Positions 18,838 through 26,762 are shown, numbered from the stretch's first letter. The stretch is DNA of 64,000 bases from JADGQN01 sp035315185 (GCA_035315185.1 DATFYE010000057.1:24786-88785), one strand, 5' to 3'. Numbers and translations are program-made. Notes: generated by a model not told the origin, from the letters alone.

Positions 18838-19563
18838 ATGAAACCGAAAAAAAAGAAATCCTCTTCCCAAACGTATATCGTCACCGGCGCCGTGCTCCTC
18901 ATCTTTCTTCTCCTGGCGGGAGGCATCCTCTACCTGGTCAGTACGGACAGCGGTGGCGGCAAGAAGGTGTTCATTGCGAAGGTAGACATAGTGCGGCCCA
19001 ATGCCCTAGATAAGCCCCCGCCGCCCCCAAAAGAGAAACTCCCTGAACCCGAGGTTCAGAAAAAAGAGACTATCGTGGCGCCGGATTTGACCCAACAGCA
19101 GACGAGCAGCGCAAAAGGCGACGACAAACCCGCTGCGGACGGTCCCCTGGGGCTGGATGCTCAAGGCGGGGCCGGGTCGGATGGATTCGGACTAGCAGCC
19201 CGTAAAGGCGGCAGAGACGTGACCACCCTGGGAACCGGCCCGAAGGTCGGCGGAGGGAGAGATTTGGCTACGCTGTTGAGACAATACGCCCCCTACACAC
19301 GGCTGGTTGAGGAAGATGTGAATAAGTTGGTGCGCAGGCGCCTCGAAGAGAATGGCGGCATCCCCAAAGGGAAGCTTGAGGCCCTGGCTGAGATCATCGT
19401 GGGTGACAAGGGAGACATCAGACAATTCAAAATTATCCGGCCTTCGGGGAACCGATCCATGGATGAAGCGGTAAAGGAATCTCTCAAATTTGCGAGGATA
19501 AGCCAACCCCTTCCCGAGGGTTGTCCCAGGGCCATGAACATCAAGATCATGTCGCAAGGATAG
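18838..19563 (+). CDS. TonB-family energy transducer
   Basis: This 241-residue protein starts with a basic cytoplasmic segment (MKPKKKKSSS), then one membrane helix (about 13-34), a Pro/Lys/Glu-rich span (KPPPPPKEKLPEPEVQKK, about 60-78), a Gly-rich linker (about 95-140) and a C-terminal TonB-like domain (about 150-241: EEDVNKLVRRRLEENGG, EIIVGDKGDIRQFKIIRPSG). This fits a TonB/TolA-type transducer that carries proton-motive energy across the periplasm. It follows exbD by 80 bp with a good Shine-Dalgarno (AAAGGAGG). The usual outer-membrane partner, a TonB-dependent receptor, is absent; the neighbours are a TpsB and a porin. Confidence 0.82.
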   Translation: MKPKKKKSSSQTYIVTGAVLLIFLLLAGGILYLVSTDSGGGKKVFIAKVDIVRPNALDKPPPPPKEKLPEPEVQKKETIVAPDLTQQQTSSAKGDDKPAADGPLGLDAQGGAGSDGFGLAARKGGRDVTTLGTGPKVGGGRDLATLLRQYAPYTRLVEEDVNKLVRRRLEENGGIPKGKLEALAEIIVGDKGDIRQFKIIRPSGNRSMDEAVKESLKFARISQPLPEGCPRAMNIKIMSQG

Positions 19564-19673
19564 AGCACAGTGATCGGTGAACAGTGGCCAGTGGACGCAC
19601 AACGGTTAACAGTAAGCAGTGAGCATTAGCAGTGAGCAGTAAGCAGAAAAAGCAATGATGAACAGACCGGCTT

Positions 19674-19729
19674 TTTTCATGAGACTTTCACAGACCTTTA
19701 ACACGATTTTAACAAGTGCCTGTTAGCCT
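19674..19729 (+). promoter_or_regulatory. Pho-box-type promoter for the porin gene
   Basis: Units TTTTCATGAGA, CTTTCACAGAC, CTTTAACACGA and TTTTAACAAGT are followed by GCCTGT (6 nt) and TAGCCT. It is almost identical to the tpsB promoter at 4315-4370. The preceding stretch 19600-19650 consists of degenerate repeats of the type GTGAGCAGTAAGCAG. Confidence 0.7.
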
Positions 19730-19777
19730 AGTCCCGGCATCAATGTGCAGTTTATCATAAGTGCAACTGGAGAGAGA

Positions 19778-21526
19778 ATGACCCGGCGCAATCGGAAAAG
19801 ATATAAGAATGCATACTCTTTTGTGATGATGCTTCTCCTGTTAAATTTTTTCCTGCCCGCTCCTGGCATATACGGCCAGACTCCTGCCAGGAGCGCCACC
19901 GCACAAGCTGCTGCACCGGGCGTGCCACAGACGGCCGAGACCAAGACAGCTCCACCTGTGGCGGGGGTGGGAGACGAAGCAGCCGGAGTCGACGAACTGG
20001 TCAACATCCTGGTAAAAAAGGGCGTCCTGAAACAGGAAGATGTGACTGCCGCGATGCAGAAAAAAGGTGAGCCGGGCAGTACACCCCTTGGAATCCTCAC
20101 CGAGCTTCTCAAGAACAAGGGCGTGATCACTTCCGGAGATGCCGACAAGGTGGCGAAGAGCGCTGAGGCGGGAGCGGCGGCGAAGCCGGTCGTCCTTTAC
20201 ACCGAACGGGACCAGAAGGAAATGGAAAAGATGACCAAGCAAATGACCCAGGACCTCATCAAAAAGGACAGGGAGAAGCTAAAAACAGAGGTCAAGGATG
20301 AGGTCCTCGACGAGACGAGAAAGGAGATCCAGTCCGCTGCTGCGCCCGAGTGGACCAAACGGATCCGCTTCGGCGGCGACATACGCCTCCGCTATGAGGG
20401 CGACTACTTTGGCAACAACAACGCGACCTTCCTCGATCCGAATAACCCCAGCCAGACCCTGAACAGCACGACGGAGCGTGATCGTCTACTGGTCCGGGCC
20501 CGCCTCGGGGCCACAGCCGATGTAAACGACGTTACGGAGGTGGGCGTCCGGCTCAGCACGGGCAATACGACGAATCCGGTCACGGTCAACCAGACCATGG
20601 GCACCTATGAAAACAAATGGAGCGTGGTTCTGGATCTGGCGTATCTCAAGATCAAGCCGCTTCCCGGCCTGACCCTCTGGGGAGGGAGAATTCCCAATCC
20701 GTTCTTCTATTCCAACCTGGTATGGTATGACGACTTAACCTTTGATTCAGTGCTCGCAAGCTACACCCGGCCGCTGACCGAAAGGCTGAGCGTATTCACG
20801 AGCGCAGGAGTCTTCCCGATTCAGGAGCTCGAATTCAGCACAAAAGACAAATGGCTTTACGCAGGGCAGCTCGGTCTGGAGTACAAGCCGATGGATGGAT
20901 TGACCGGCAAGCTCGGTGCGACTTACTACTACTATGAGAACCTGCAGGGTGTGCCGATCAATCCGCTCAATCCCAACAGCTGGCAGCAGTACACCGCCGC
21001 ACCTTTCCTTTCGAAGGGCAATACGGTGTTTAACATCAATCCGCTCGCCACCTCACCTGCTCAGTACCAACTGGCGCTCGCGTCTAATTTCCACGAGCTC
21101 AACCTCACCGGCAGGCTGGATATCGCTTTCTGGCAACCGGTCCATGTGGTCTTCCTGGCTGATTATGTGAATAATCTCGGCTTCGATCGGTCACAGGTGG
21201 CTACGCTCACGGGCAATCCCTATGTGAAAGAGACCAATCAGGGATATCAGGTCGGCGTATCGGTCGGCCATCCGATAATGAACCGTTTCAAGGACTGGAG
21301 GCTATACGCCTACTACAAGTATCTTGAAGCCGACGCTGTTGTGGCTGCGTTCACCGACCCGGATTTTCATTTGGGCGGTACGAATGCCAAGGGGTGGTAC
21401 TTCGGGGGCGAACTGGGACTGGCCAAAAACCTGTGGCTCTCTGCCAAATGGTATACCACTAACCAGATTGATGGCCCGCCACTCGCCATCGATTCCCTGT
21501 TCGTGGACGTCAACGCAAGGTTCTAA
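19778..21526 (+). CDS. Putative outer-membrane porin
   Basis: This 582-residue protein starts at ATG 19778 (GGAGAGA Shine-Dalgarno); an upstream in-frame GTG at 19745 is less likely. A signal peptide is followed by an Ala-rich segment and a helical/coiled part (about 40-190, with VDELVNILVKKGVL and charged repeats) and then a beta-barrel beginning KRIRFGGDIRLRYEGDYF. It ends with a typical outer-membrane strand (SLFVDVNARF). The pattern resembles the Porin_5 ('putative porin') family. With its own Pho-type promoter it may take up a limiting nutrient. Alternatively it may be part of the preceding TonB module. No substrate can be read from the sequence. Confidence 0.8.
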   Translation: MTRRNRKRYKNAYSFVMMLLLLNFFLPAPGIYGQTPARSATAQAAAPGVPQTAETKTAPPVAGVGDEAAGVDELVNILVKKGVLKQEDVTAAMQKKGEPGSTPLGILTELLKNKGVITSGDADKVAKSAEAGAAAKPVVLYTERDQKEMEKMTKQMTQDLIKKDREKLKTEVKDEVLDETRKEIQSAAAPEWTKRIRFGGDIRLRYEGDYFGNNNATFLDPNNPSQTLNSTTERDRLLVRARLGATADVNDVTEVGVRLSTGNTTNPVTVNQTMGTYENKWSVVLDLAYLKIKPLPGLTLWGGRIPNPFFYSNLVWYDDLTFDSVLASYTRPLTERLSVFTSAGVFPIQELEFSTKDKWLYAGQLGLEYKPMDGLTGKLGATYYYYENLQGVPINPLNPNSWQQYTAAPFLSKGNTVFNINPLATSPAQYQLALASNFHELNLTGRLDIAFWQPVHVVFLADYVNNLGFDRSQVATLTGNPYVKETNQGYQVGVSVGHPIMNRFKDWRLYAYYKYLEADAVVAAFTDPDFHLGGTNAKGWYFGGELGLAKNLWLSAKWYTTNQIDGPPLAIDSLFVDVNARF

Positions 21527-21595
21527 TGCAATGCCAAACCAGAATTTTACGACACTCGACACTCGACACTCGACACTTTTCAGCGAGGTGTAACT

Positions 21596-22291
21596 GTGTT
21601 AGCATCCTGGATGAAAAAGTTCGGTATAGTCGCTCTCGGAATTGTCGCGGGCCTGGTGATCGGCATCGTCTACGGCCACATACGACTGCAAAGCCTCGAC
21701 AAAGTCTACCAGGCCAAGATCAAGGACATTAATCAGCGCCTGAGCCAAGTCCAACGACGATACACGCAGGGAGTGGCGGCCCAGAACGATCTGGAACAGC
21801 AGAAGATGAGCGTCCAGGAGGAAGTCGATAAACTGACAAAGGAAAAAGGGATGCTAGGCGCCCAGCAGGCAGAGCTGAAAACCAAAGCTGATGGACTGGA
21901 AGCGCAGGTAGCTTCTCTCGAGAAAAAAAATGCATCGGTCGAAGCAAGGGCAACATCACTCGACTCGAAGAACCATGAACTGACTGAACGCCTGAACAAG
22001 GTCGAGGCGGACCGAAATACACTCGACCAGAAGCAGCGGCAGACGCAGAAGACGCTGCAAGATACGGAAAAGGCCCTGAGAAACCTGGACCAGAAGTACG
22101 ACCAGTGCGCGGAACATAATGCCCGTCTCTATATCATTGCCAGCGAGGTGATCAAGAAGTATCAGGACAAGGGTTTCCTGGGCACCCTTGCTGAAAAAGA
22201 GCCGTTCACGCAAGTCAAGAAGGTAGAGATGGAAAAGCTGGTGCAGGATTACAAGGACAAAATCGACCAGCAGAAGATGAAGACGAAATAG
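21596..22291 (+). CDS. Membrane-anchored coiled-coil protein
   Basis: This 231-residue protein has a single N-terminal membrane helix (about 10-28, GIVALGIVAGLVIGIVYG) followed by an almost continuous coiled coil rich in Lys, Glu and Gln (about 35-170) and a short C-terminal segment. GTG at 21596 follows GCGAGGTG at a suitable distance; ATG 21611 is an alternative start. Topology suggests an inner-membrane protein whose long helix reaches into the periplasm. It lies between the porin and the PpiC-type gene, so it may be a scaffold or chaperone partner for the outer-membrane proteins of the block. No family was recognised. Confidence 0.75.
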   Translation: MLASWMKKFGIVALGIVAGLVIGIVYGHIRLQSLDKVYQAKIKDINQRLSQVQRRYTQGVAAQNDLEQQKMSVQEEVDKLTKEKGMLGAQQAELKTKADGLEAQVASLEKKNASVEARATSLDSKNHELTERLNKVEADRNTLDQKQRQTQKTLQDTEKALRNLDQKYDQCAEHNARLYIIASEVIKKYQDKGFLGTLAEKEPFTQVKKVEMEKLVQDYKDKIDQQKMKTK

Positions 22292-22317
22292 AAAAAGTCA
22301 AGGCATGACCCCGGTTT

Positions 22318-22545
22318 CACCACAGAGGCACAGAGAGAGGTATTTGAAGGAGAGAAGACAGTATCCGTATCCAGAACAGTGGAGGTTCTGTTCCGGATAC
22401 ACACCGACGCTTCGCGTGGTGTAGTAAGTACCTTATCCCGGAGGGATGCGGCTGACCGGATATGGCCGTCTCCCCATATCCGGTCGGAGCCTGTATATGG
22501 CATTCCTCGGTGCCCTCTGTGCCTCTAGCGAAGCGGGTGGTGATC
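22318..22545. repeat. MITE-like palindromic element, copy 3
   Basis: It fills the 308-bp gap before the PpiC gene. The left end CACCACAGAGGCACAGAG and the right end CCTCTGTGCCTCTAGCG followed by AAGCGGGTGGTG are inverted. The core (22361-22432) is the reverse complement of the left part of copy 1: GTATCCAGAACAG/CTGTTCCGGATAC and then CGCTTCGCGTGGTGTAGTAA. A second palindrome, GACCGGATATGG/CCATATCCGGTC, lies at about 22453-22484. There is no coding capacity. Confidence 0.7.
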
Positions 22546-22599
22546 CAAAACCGTTCTTGCGCGTTAACAAAAATCATGAAACATCGAAGGAGGAAAGGA

Positions 22600-23619
22600 A
22601 TGAAGATGAGTTGTAAGATTGCGACATTGATGCTTACGTTGGCGATTACCGTTGCTGCCGTCATGCCGTGTATGCTTTGTGCGGCCGAGCAGAAGCAACC
22701 GGCTGCGACCGCAGCCGCGCAGAAGCCCGGCGTCGTTGCCGTGGTCAATGGTTCGGACATCCCGGTGGACGATTTCTACCGCGAGATGAACCGTCTGCAG
22801 CGCCTGCTGCTGCAGACCGGCAAACCTCTCACCTGCCCGCAAATCACCAAGCTCCGGACAGAAGTGGTAGAGGGATTGGTGCGGCGCGAGCTGCTCTACC
22901 AGGAAGCAAAGAAAAGCGTAAAGGTCACCGAGGCTGAGATCAACGAGGAAATGAAGAAGCTGAAGGAGCAGTATCCGAGCGAAACCGACTTCACGAACGC
23001 CCTGAGCGTAATGAAAATATCGTCTGCAACCTTAAGAGCACAGGTGGAACGCGCTCTGTTGATTCAGAAGCTGATCGAAACGCAGTTTGCTTCCAAGGTC
23101 GTGGTTACGGACAAAGAGATATGGGCCTACTACGACCGGAACCGGGAGTCCTTCCGCCAGCCGGAACAGGTGCGGGCCAGCCAGATTCTGATCAAGACGG
23201 ACCCGCGCTGGGACGACGCTAAGAAAGCTGCCGCCCGCAAGAAGATCGAGGAGATCAAACAGAAGATCCAGCAGAAGCAGGATTTCGAGTCTCTGGCGCG
23301 CACCTATTCGGAAGATCCGAGCAGCGCCAAAGGCGGAGACCTGGGCTACATCCGCACGGGCCAGGTGCTGAAGCCTTTTGAGGAAGCTCTCTTCGTGCTC
23401 AAGCCGGGCGAAGTGAGCGATATCGTGGAGACCAGCCTCGGCTACCACCTGATCAAAGCCACCGACCGCAAGCCCGAGATGACCGTCCCCTTCGAGACCC
23501 TGAAGGACCAACTGCGCATGCTCATGAAGCAGGAAAAAGGGCAGCAGGAAGCAAACGCGTACATCGCCAAAGTGCGGGAAAAGGCCAAGGTGGAGATCTT
23601 CCTCCCCTCGGAAGAATAG
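22600..23619 (+). CDS. Periplasmic PpiC/SurA-type peptidyl-prolyl isomerase
   Basis: This 339-residue protein assists folding of exported proteins in the periplasm. The start ATG 22600 is set by AGGAGGAAAGG just upstream; the open frame extends further 5' only through the repeat element. A signal peptide (about 1-27) ends near LCAAEQ. A SurA-like N-terminal helical domain follows (about 45-170), then a parvulin PPIase domain (about 193-290: VRASQILIK, FESLARTYSEDPSS, GGDLGYIRTGQVLKPFEE, GYHLIKATDR) and a basic helical tail. It closes the block of outer-membrane and exported proteins (TPS, porin), which are plausible clients. Confidence 0.92.
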   Translation: MKMSCKIATLMLTLAITVAAVMPCMLCAAEQKQPAATAAAQKPGVVAVVNGSDIPVDDFYREMNRLQRLLLQTGKPLTCPQITKLRTEVVEGLVRRELLYQEAKKSVKVTEAEINEEMKKLKEQYPSETDFTNALSVMKISSATLRAQVERALLIQKLIETQFASKVVVTDKEIWAYYDRNRESFRQPEQVRASQILIKTDPRWDDAKKAAARKKIEEIKQKIQQKQDFESLARTYSEDPSSAKGGDLGYIRTGQVLKPFEEALFVLKPGEVSDIVETSLGYHLIKATDRKPEMTVPFETLKDQLRMLMKQEKGQQEANAYIAKVREKAKVEIFLPSEE

Positions 23620-23750
23620 ATCTTATGGATCTGCCTAGGCTGTAACCGAGGACAAGACTTTATCTCACGCCCAGTCGCTGCGCTCCAGACGCTGTCCTAC
23701 GCGTCATTAGTCGAGATCGCCTCCCCAGTGAACGCCGATACTGAACCAGC

Positions 23751-23779
23751 TTGACATCTATAAGTCTCTAGCGTAATGT
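23751..23779 (+). promoter_or_regulatory. Sigma-70-type promoter for the ATPase gene
   Basis: TTGACA (23751-23756) and TAATGT (23774-23779) are separated by 17 nt. It lies 65 bp before the ATPase start codon and lacks Pho-box units, unlike most other promoters in this region. Confidence 0.5.
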
Positions 23780-23843
23780 ATTATGCAATATGCGTAACGT
23801 GAAGCGCGGAACGCGATGTGCGTAATAAAGGAAGGAGCACTGC

Positions 23844-24983
23844 ATGAACCCTTTTAAGCTGACGCCTATCCTTACCGGAGAGGCTTTCTGCAACCGGGAG
23901 AAAGAGCTGGAAGATCTCAATAGACATGCCGTCAATTCTACGCATGTGGTACTATTCTCCCCAAGGCGTTTAGGGAAGACGTCTCTTGTCCTGCGCGTAA
24001 TGGACCGCTTTAAGGAAAAGCGGTGTCTTGCCGGATATATCCCCCTTGCTTCAGTTCTCGGACAGGAGGATTTTGTCGGGAGACTTACGGCCGGTGTGGT
24101 CAAGTGCCTGGGTAAGGACATCACTTCGGGTTCATTGATAGAACAGCTTAAGAGGTTCTTTACTCGCATCGTTCCTTCAATCGATCTTAAGCCGGAGGGT
24201 GTGAGCATTTCTGTAAAATACGACCGAGATGTGTCCTTCTACGTTCTTGCTGAGGATATTTTCGAGAGTCTTAATAGATACCTCGAAAACAAAAAGGCAA
24301 GATGTCTCCTCGTCTTTGACGAGTTCCAGCAAATCACCGGGCTGCGAGAAAATAGCATCATCGAATCAGTTCTCCGGGACAATATCCAGATGAGTTCCCG
24401 CATTTCCTGCTTTTTTGTCGGGAGTCGGCGCAGGATCTTGAAAGAGATGTTCATGGACAGCAAAAGGCCTTTCTATAAGATGGCTGTTTCGTACCAGCTC
24501 GGCAAGATTCCCCAGCAAGAGCTTGTAACATTCATAACCGACCAGTTCGATAAGACCGGAAAAAGATGCGATGCAAAGCAGGCGTCCAGAATCTACAGCC
24601 AGATGGAGGGTCACACATACTACGTCCAGAAGCTCGCGCATTTTGTCTGGGACCGATGTGATAAGCGGGTGACCGAGGACATGGTGAGCGCTGTTGCGAA
24701 GGAAGTGCTTGAAATAGAAGCGGGCGATTTTCAAAGCATCTTCGACGCTCTTAACCAAACAGAGAAGCGTCTGGTGGTTGCTCTTTCGCAGAAACCAACC
24801 TCTCGGCTTTACGAGAGGGACTTTCTTGATCGCTTCCATTTCCCGGGTAGTAGTATCCAGCGGCCCCTGAAATCACTTCTCGACAAGGACATCCTCGAAA
24901 TAGGAGAGGGAAGAATCTACCGCATAACGGACCCTCTCTTCGCGCAATGGTGTCGCGCTTCGTCAATACCATCCTTGCCTTAA
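23844..24983 (+). CDS. AAA-type ATPase of the archaeal-ATPase (STAND-like) family
   Basis: This 379-residue soluble ATPase opens with FKLTPILTGEAFCNREKEL, the usual lead-in of the family. Walker A is SPRRLGKTS (about 38-46), Walker B is CLLVFDEFQ (about 152-160), and a sensor-like GSRRRIL follows. The C-terminal part (about 270-379) looks like a winged-helix domain (SQKPTSRLYERDFLDRF, GSSIQRPLKSLLDKDILE, YRITDPLFAQW). Proteins of this group are found in many prokaryotes, often near mobile or defence genes; their functions are mostly unknown. Shine-Dalgarno AAGGAAGGAG is present. It is flanked by unrelated genes and has its own promoter. Confidence 0.85.
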   Translation: MNPFKLTPILTGEAFCNREKELEDLNRHAVNSTHVVLFSPRRLGKTSLVLRVMDRFKEKRCLAGYIPLASVLGQEDFVGRLTAGVVKCLGKDITSGSLIEQLKRFFTRIVPSIDLKPEGVSISVKYDRDVSFYVLAEDIFESLNRYLENKKARCLLVFDEFQQITGLRENSIIESVLRDNIQMSSRISCFFVGSRRRILKEMFMDSKRPFYKMAVSYQLGKIPQQELVTFITDQFDKTGKRCDAKQASRIYSQMEGHTYYVQKLAHFVWDRCDKRVTEDMVSAVAKEVLEIEAGDFQSIFDALNQTEKRLVVALSQKPTSRLYERDFLDRFHFPGSSIQRPLKSLLDKDILEIGEGRIYRITDPLFAQWCRASSIPSLP

Positions 24984-25166
24984 CCAACGAGCTTCCGAGT
25001 GTGGCGGGAACCAAATCTCTACGGCTCCCAGGAAGGATAGGCGTACTCATCTGTGCATATCTCTCCTGGCGTTTATCCTCACAGGATGCTTCGCTATCGG
25101 CGTACATCGGCGATGAAGATCTTATCCTCGGCGCCTCTGCGGTGAATACAAGTTCTTGACCGCAAC

Positions 25167-25222
25167 CTTTCACAAAATTTTGACCTGCCTTTAATCACCC
25201 TGTAACACCCTGACCCTATACT
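25167..25222 (+). promoter_or_regulatory. Pho-box-type promoter, distal site of a tandem pair
   Basis: Units CTTTCACAAAA, TTTTGACCTGC, CTTTAATCACC and CTGTAACACCC are followed by TGACCC (6 nt) and TATACT. This is the best -10 match among the Pho-type sites. It lies 110 bp upstream of the 64-aa gene. Confidence 0.65.
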
Positions 25223-25278
25223 GCTATCAAAAGGGACGGAATTTCTTGACACACCTTGTCAATCAATTATTAAAAAAA

Positions 25279-25323
25279 CTTTAACTTGACTTTCATCACG
25301 GTGACACAACAGAGAGGTATGCT
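25279..25323 (+). promoter_or_regulatory. Pho-box-type promoter, proximal site of a tandem pair
   Basis: Units CTTTAACTTGA, CTTTCATCACG and GTGACACAACA are followed by GAGAGG (6 nt) and TATGCT. Transcription from here would begin within a few bases of the ATG at 25333, giving a nearly leaderless message, so this site may instead serve as extra binding sites for the upstream promoter. Confidence 0.55.
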
Positions 25324-25332
25324 GGTATCGTA

Positions 25333-25527
25333 ATGAGCGAGTTGATGAAAGACCTTTCGCAGTACCGAAAGACTGCCAGGCCGGAAAAACTGACCAGGCT
25401 TTTGGAGATCATGAAGCTTCTCGCGGATGAAAAATTCACCGGCTACATAAAGGTGAACTTCAGCCAGGGCGGGATCGGCAGAATAGAAAAATTCGAAGAG
25501 ATCCTGAGAGAGGAGATAGCACGATAA
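25333..25527 (+). CDS. Small 64-residue cytoplasmic protein of unknown function
   Basis: The protein is short, charged and mostly helical by composition (MSELMKDLSQYRKTARPEK, then LLEIMKLLADEKFTGYIKVN and a C-terminal helix KFEEILREEIAR). It has no signal peptide or membrane segment. I do not recognise a family. Coding is supported by two upstream Pho-type sites and a strong terminator-like hairpin at 25664-25710. With these it forms a complete monocistronic unit, which points to a phosphate-starvation-induced small protein; this role is inferred only from the promoter pattern. Confidence 0.6.
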   Translation: MSELMKDLSQYRKTARPEKLTRLLEIMKLLADEKFTGYIKVNFSQGGIGRIEKFEEILREEIAR

Positions 25528-25663
25528 GGAAATTGAATGGCACATAACACGTAACATTCAACACACAGAAAAGGAAATTTAATGACACTTAACACTTAAC
25601 ACCAAACACTAAACACACAATGTTCTAACCCGGGTACTTTGCTGACGGGGACCCCGTAACCAG

Positions 25664-25710
25664 GAAGCCCGAATCGAGAGCCGCTTTTGCGCTTGATTCG
25701 GGCTTCTTTG
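25664..25710 (+). terminator. Rho-independent terminator-like hairpin
   Basis: A perfect 12-bp stem GAAGCCCGAATC/GATTCGGGCTTC (25664-25675 and 25695-25706) is followed by TTTGTTG. It probably ends the transcript of the 64-aa gene. Smaller hairpins flank it (ACGGGGACCCCGT at 25645 and GGGGTCACCCC at 25715). From 25528 to 25640 the sequence is made of degenerate strings such as ACACTTAACACTTAACAC. Confidence 0.65.
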
Positions 25711-25715
25711 TTGTG

Positions 25716-25949
25716 GGGTCACCCCGGAAGGTTTAACCGGGGATCAAATGATAAGGAGGTGATGCGAGGAGAACAAAGGGATAAAAAAAGAGAATATCGG
25801 CGCATGGGTTTGAGGAGACCACGGGCTTCACGTGAAGCAAAGCCCGGGCAACCGGGCACGGAAGGTCACAAGCCCCGACAAAAATGGTCCGAAGGGCCTG
25901 AATCGGGGAAAAAAACAACAAAGCTTTGAACGAAAAAGGAGGATTTAGC
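25716..25949 (+). other. Strongly structured leader upstream of a VPIPA-CTERM gene
   Basis: The 230 bases before the coding start contain several stems: CCCCGG/CCGGGG near 25722-25742, GGGCTTCAC/GTGAAGcaaaGCCC near 25823-25846 and CCCGG/CCGGG beside it. A longer stem, CCCCGA/TCGGGG (about 25875-25908), encloses GGTCC/GGGCC. This density of pairing suggests a cis-regulatory RNA. The core GTGAAGCAAAGCCC vaguely recalls the GCAAAGCC element of c-di-GMP-I riboswitches, but the remaining conserved parts are missing, so I leave it unclassified. Confidence 0.35.
25762..25929 (+). CDS. Possible 55-residue basic leader protein
   Basis: ATG 25762 is preceded directly by AAGGAGGTGAT, a full match to the anti-Shine-Dalgarno, though the spacing is short. 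The product is extremely basic (MRGEQRDKKREYRRMG, then LRRPRASREAKPG and KPRQKW) and ends 20 bp before the ATG of the VPIPA-CTERM gene. It overlaps the structured RNA described above, so it could be an upstream regulatory reading frame, or the frame could be open by chance. No family was recognised. Confidence 0.3.
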   Translation: MRGEQRDKKREYRRMGLRRPRASREAKPGQPGTEGHKPRQKWSEGPESGKKTTKL

Positions 25950-26726
25950 ATGAAGAAGATGTTAGGTATTTTAGTAGCACTCACGCTCGTGCTTGGCATG
26001 GCCGGGCACGGTAGCGCTACCACCACCGTTTGGAACAACGGCGATCTGGTCCGGGTGGTCTACGACACGAGTTACAGTGGGATTACACCGACTGGCGGAA
26101 CAAATCAGTGGTACACCGACCTGGGCTCCCTCGCGAGCCTCAACGGTCAAACAAATGACGTGGTGGGGAGCAACATCACCGACCTGACGGGTCAGCCCCT
26201 CAGCAAACTCCAGGTGGCCTACTTCGTGTACGGGCCGTCCCCGTCCTATATCGGCGCCGGGAGCACCTTGATCGATAAGGGCAGCTTCTCATCTCTGGCC
26301 GGCGGCATGAACGGGATAAAAGGCATATTTAATACGGGTGCGCCCTCGACCGATACCTTCCAGGACCTCCAGTCCGACGCTCCACATGGCTACTGGGCTG
26401 CGATGAACGGTGCCGGCGCCTATTATGGCAGCTACGGTAACTTCCTTACGATCGGCGCTGCCGAAGCCGCCCTGAACGGGCTCACCACGGCCGGGATCCA
26501 GTGGGGACTCTACGGCTTCACCAATAGTACCGGGATCGGGAATGCGGGCACCCTGTACACCAACACGGACGGGTCGCAATTCGTGATCCAGACCTTTATC
26601 AACACGGACGGCAAGGCCTATACGGAGATCAACCCGACCAGTGCCGCCGTGCCCATTCCCGCCGCTGTGTGGCTGCTCGGATCCGGCCTTCTGGGCCTGA
26701 TCGGCATCCGGAGGAGAACAGCGTAA
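25950..26726 (+). CDS. Secreted protein with VPIPA-CTERM (PEP-CTERM-type) sorting signal
   Basis: This 258-residue protein is exported by a signal peptide (about 1-24, MKKMLGILVALTLVLGMAG). The body is rich in Gly, Thr, Asn and Ser and has no recognised domain. The C-terminus is VPIPAAVWLLGSGLLGLIG followed by IRRRTA. This is a VPLPA-type sorting signal: the Val-Pro-x-Pro-Ala box, a membrane helix and a basic end, recognised by exosortase D. The XrtD gene is at 50879. ATG 25950 is chosen because AAGGAGG lies 9 bases upstream. The sorting fate, release or attachment together with exopolysaccharide, is inferred from the family. Confidence 0.88.
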   Translation: MKKMLGILVALTLVLGMAGHGSATTTVWNNGDLVRVVYDTSYSGITPTGGTNQWYTDLGSLASLNGQTNDVVGSNITDLTGQPLSKLQVAYFVYGPSPSYIGAGSTLIDKGSFSSLAGGMNGIKGIFNTGAPSTDTFQDLQSDAPHGYWAAMNGAGAYYGSYGNFLTIGAAEAALNGLTTAGIQWGLYGFTNSTGIGNAGTLYTNTDGSQFVIQTFINTDGKAYTEINPTSAAVPIPAAVWLLGSGLLGLIGIRRRTA

Positions 26727-26729
26727 AGA

Positions 26730-26762
26730 GAGCGCGGTAGCGCTCACCGGAGATGATCCGGT
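26730..26762 (+). terminator. Pair of small hairpins after the VPIPA-CTERM gene
   Basis: GAGCGC/GCGCTC (26730-26745) and ACCGG/CCGGT (26746-26762) lie directly after the stop codon. There is no U-tract, so termination is uncertain. They could instead protect the 3' end of the message. Confidence 0.35.

Larger units (their letters stand above)
24984..25332. other. Non-coding stretch before the 64-aa gene
   Basis: The stretch holds two Pho-type sites (25167-25222 and 25279-25323) and an inverted repeat TTGACA/TTGTCAA at about 25246-25262. From 24984 to 25160 I see no gene, repeat or clear terminator. Confidence 0.5.

Noticed and set aside
25800..25860. c-di-GMP-I (GEMM) riboswitch in the leader of the first CTERM gene
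   Set aside because: Only a GCAAAGCC-like core is present; the upstream AGGGCAAACC part and the tetraloop/receptor pattern are missing. Kept as an unclassified structured leader.
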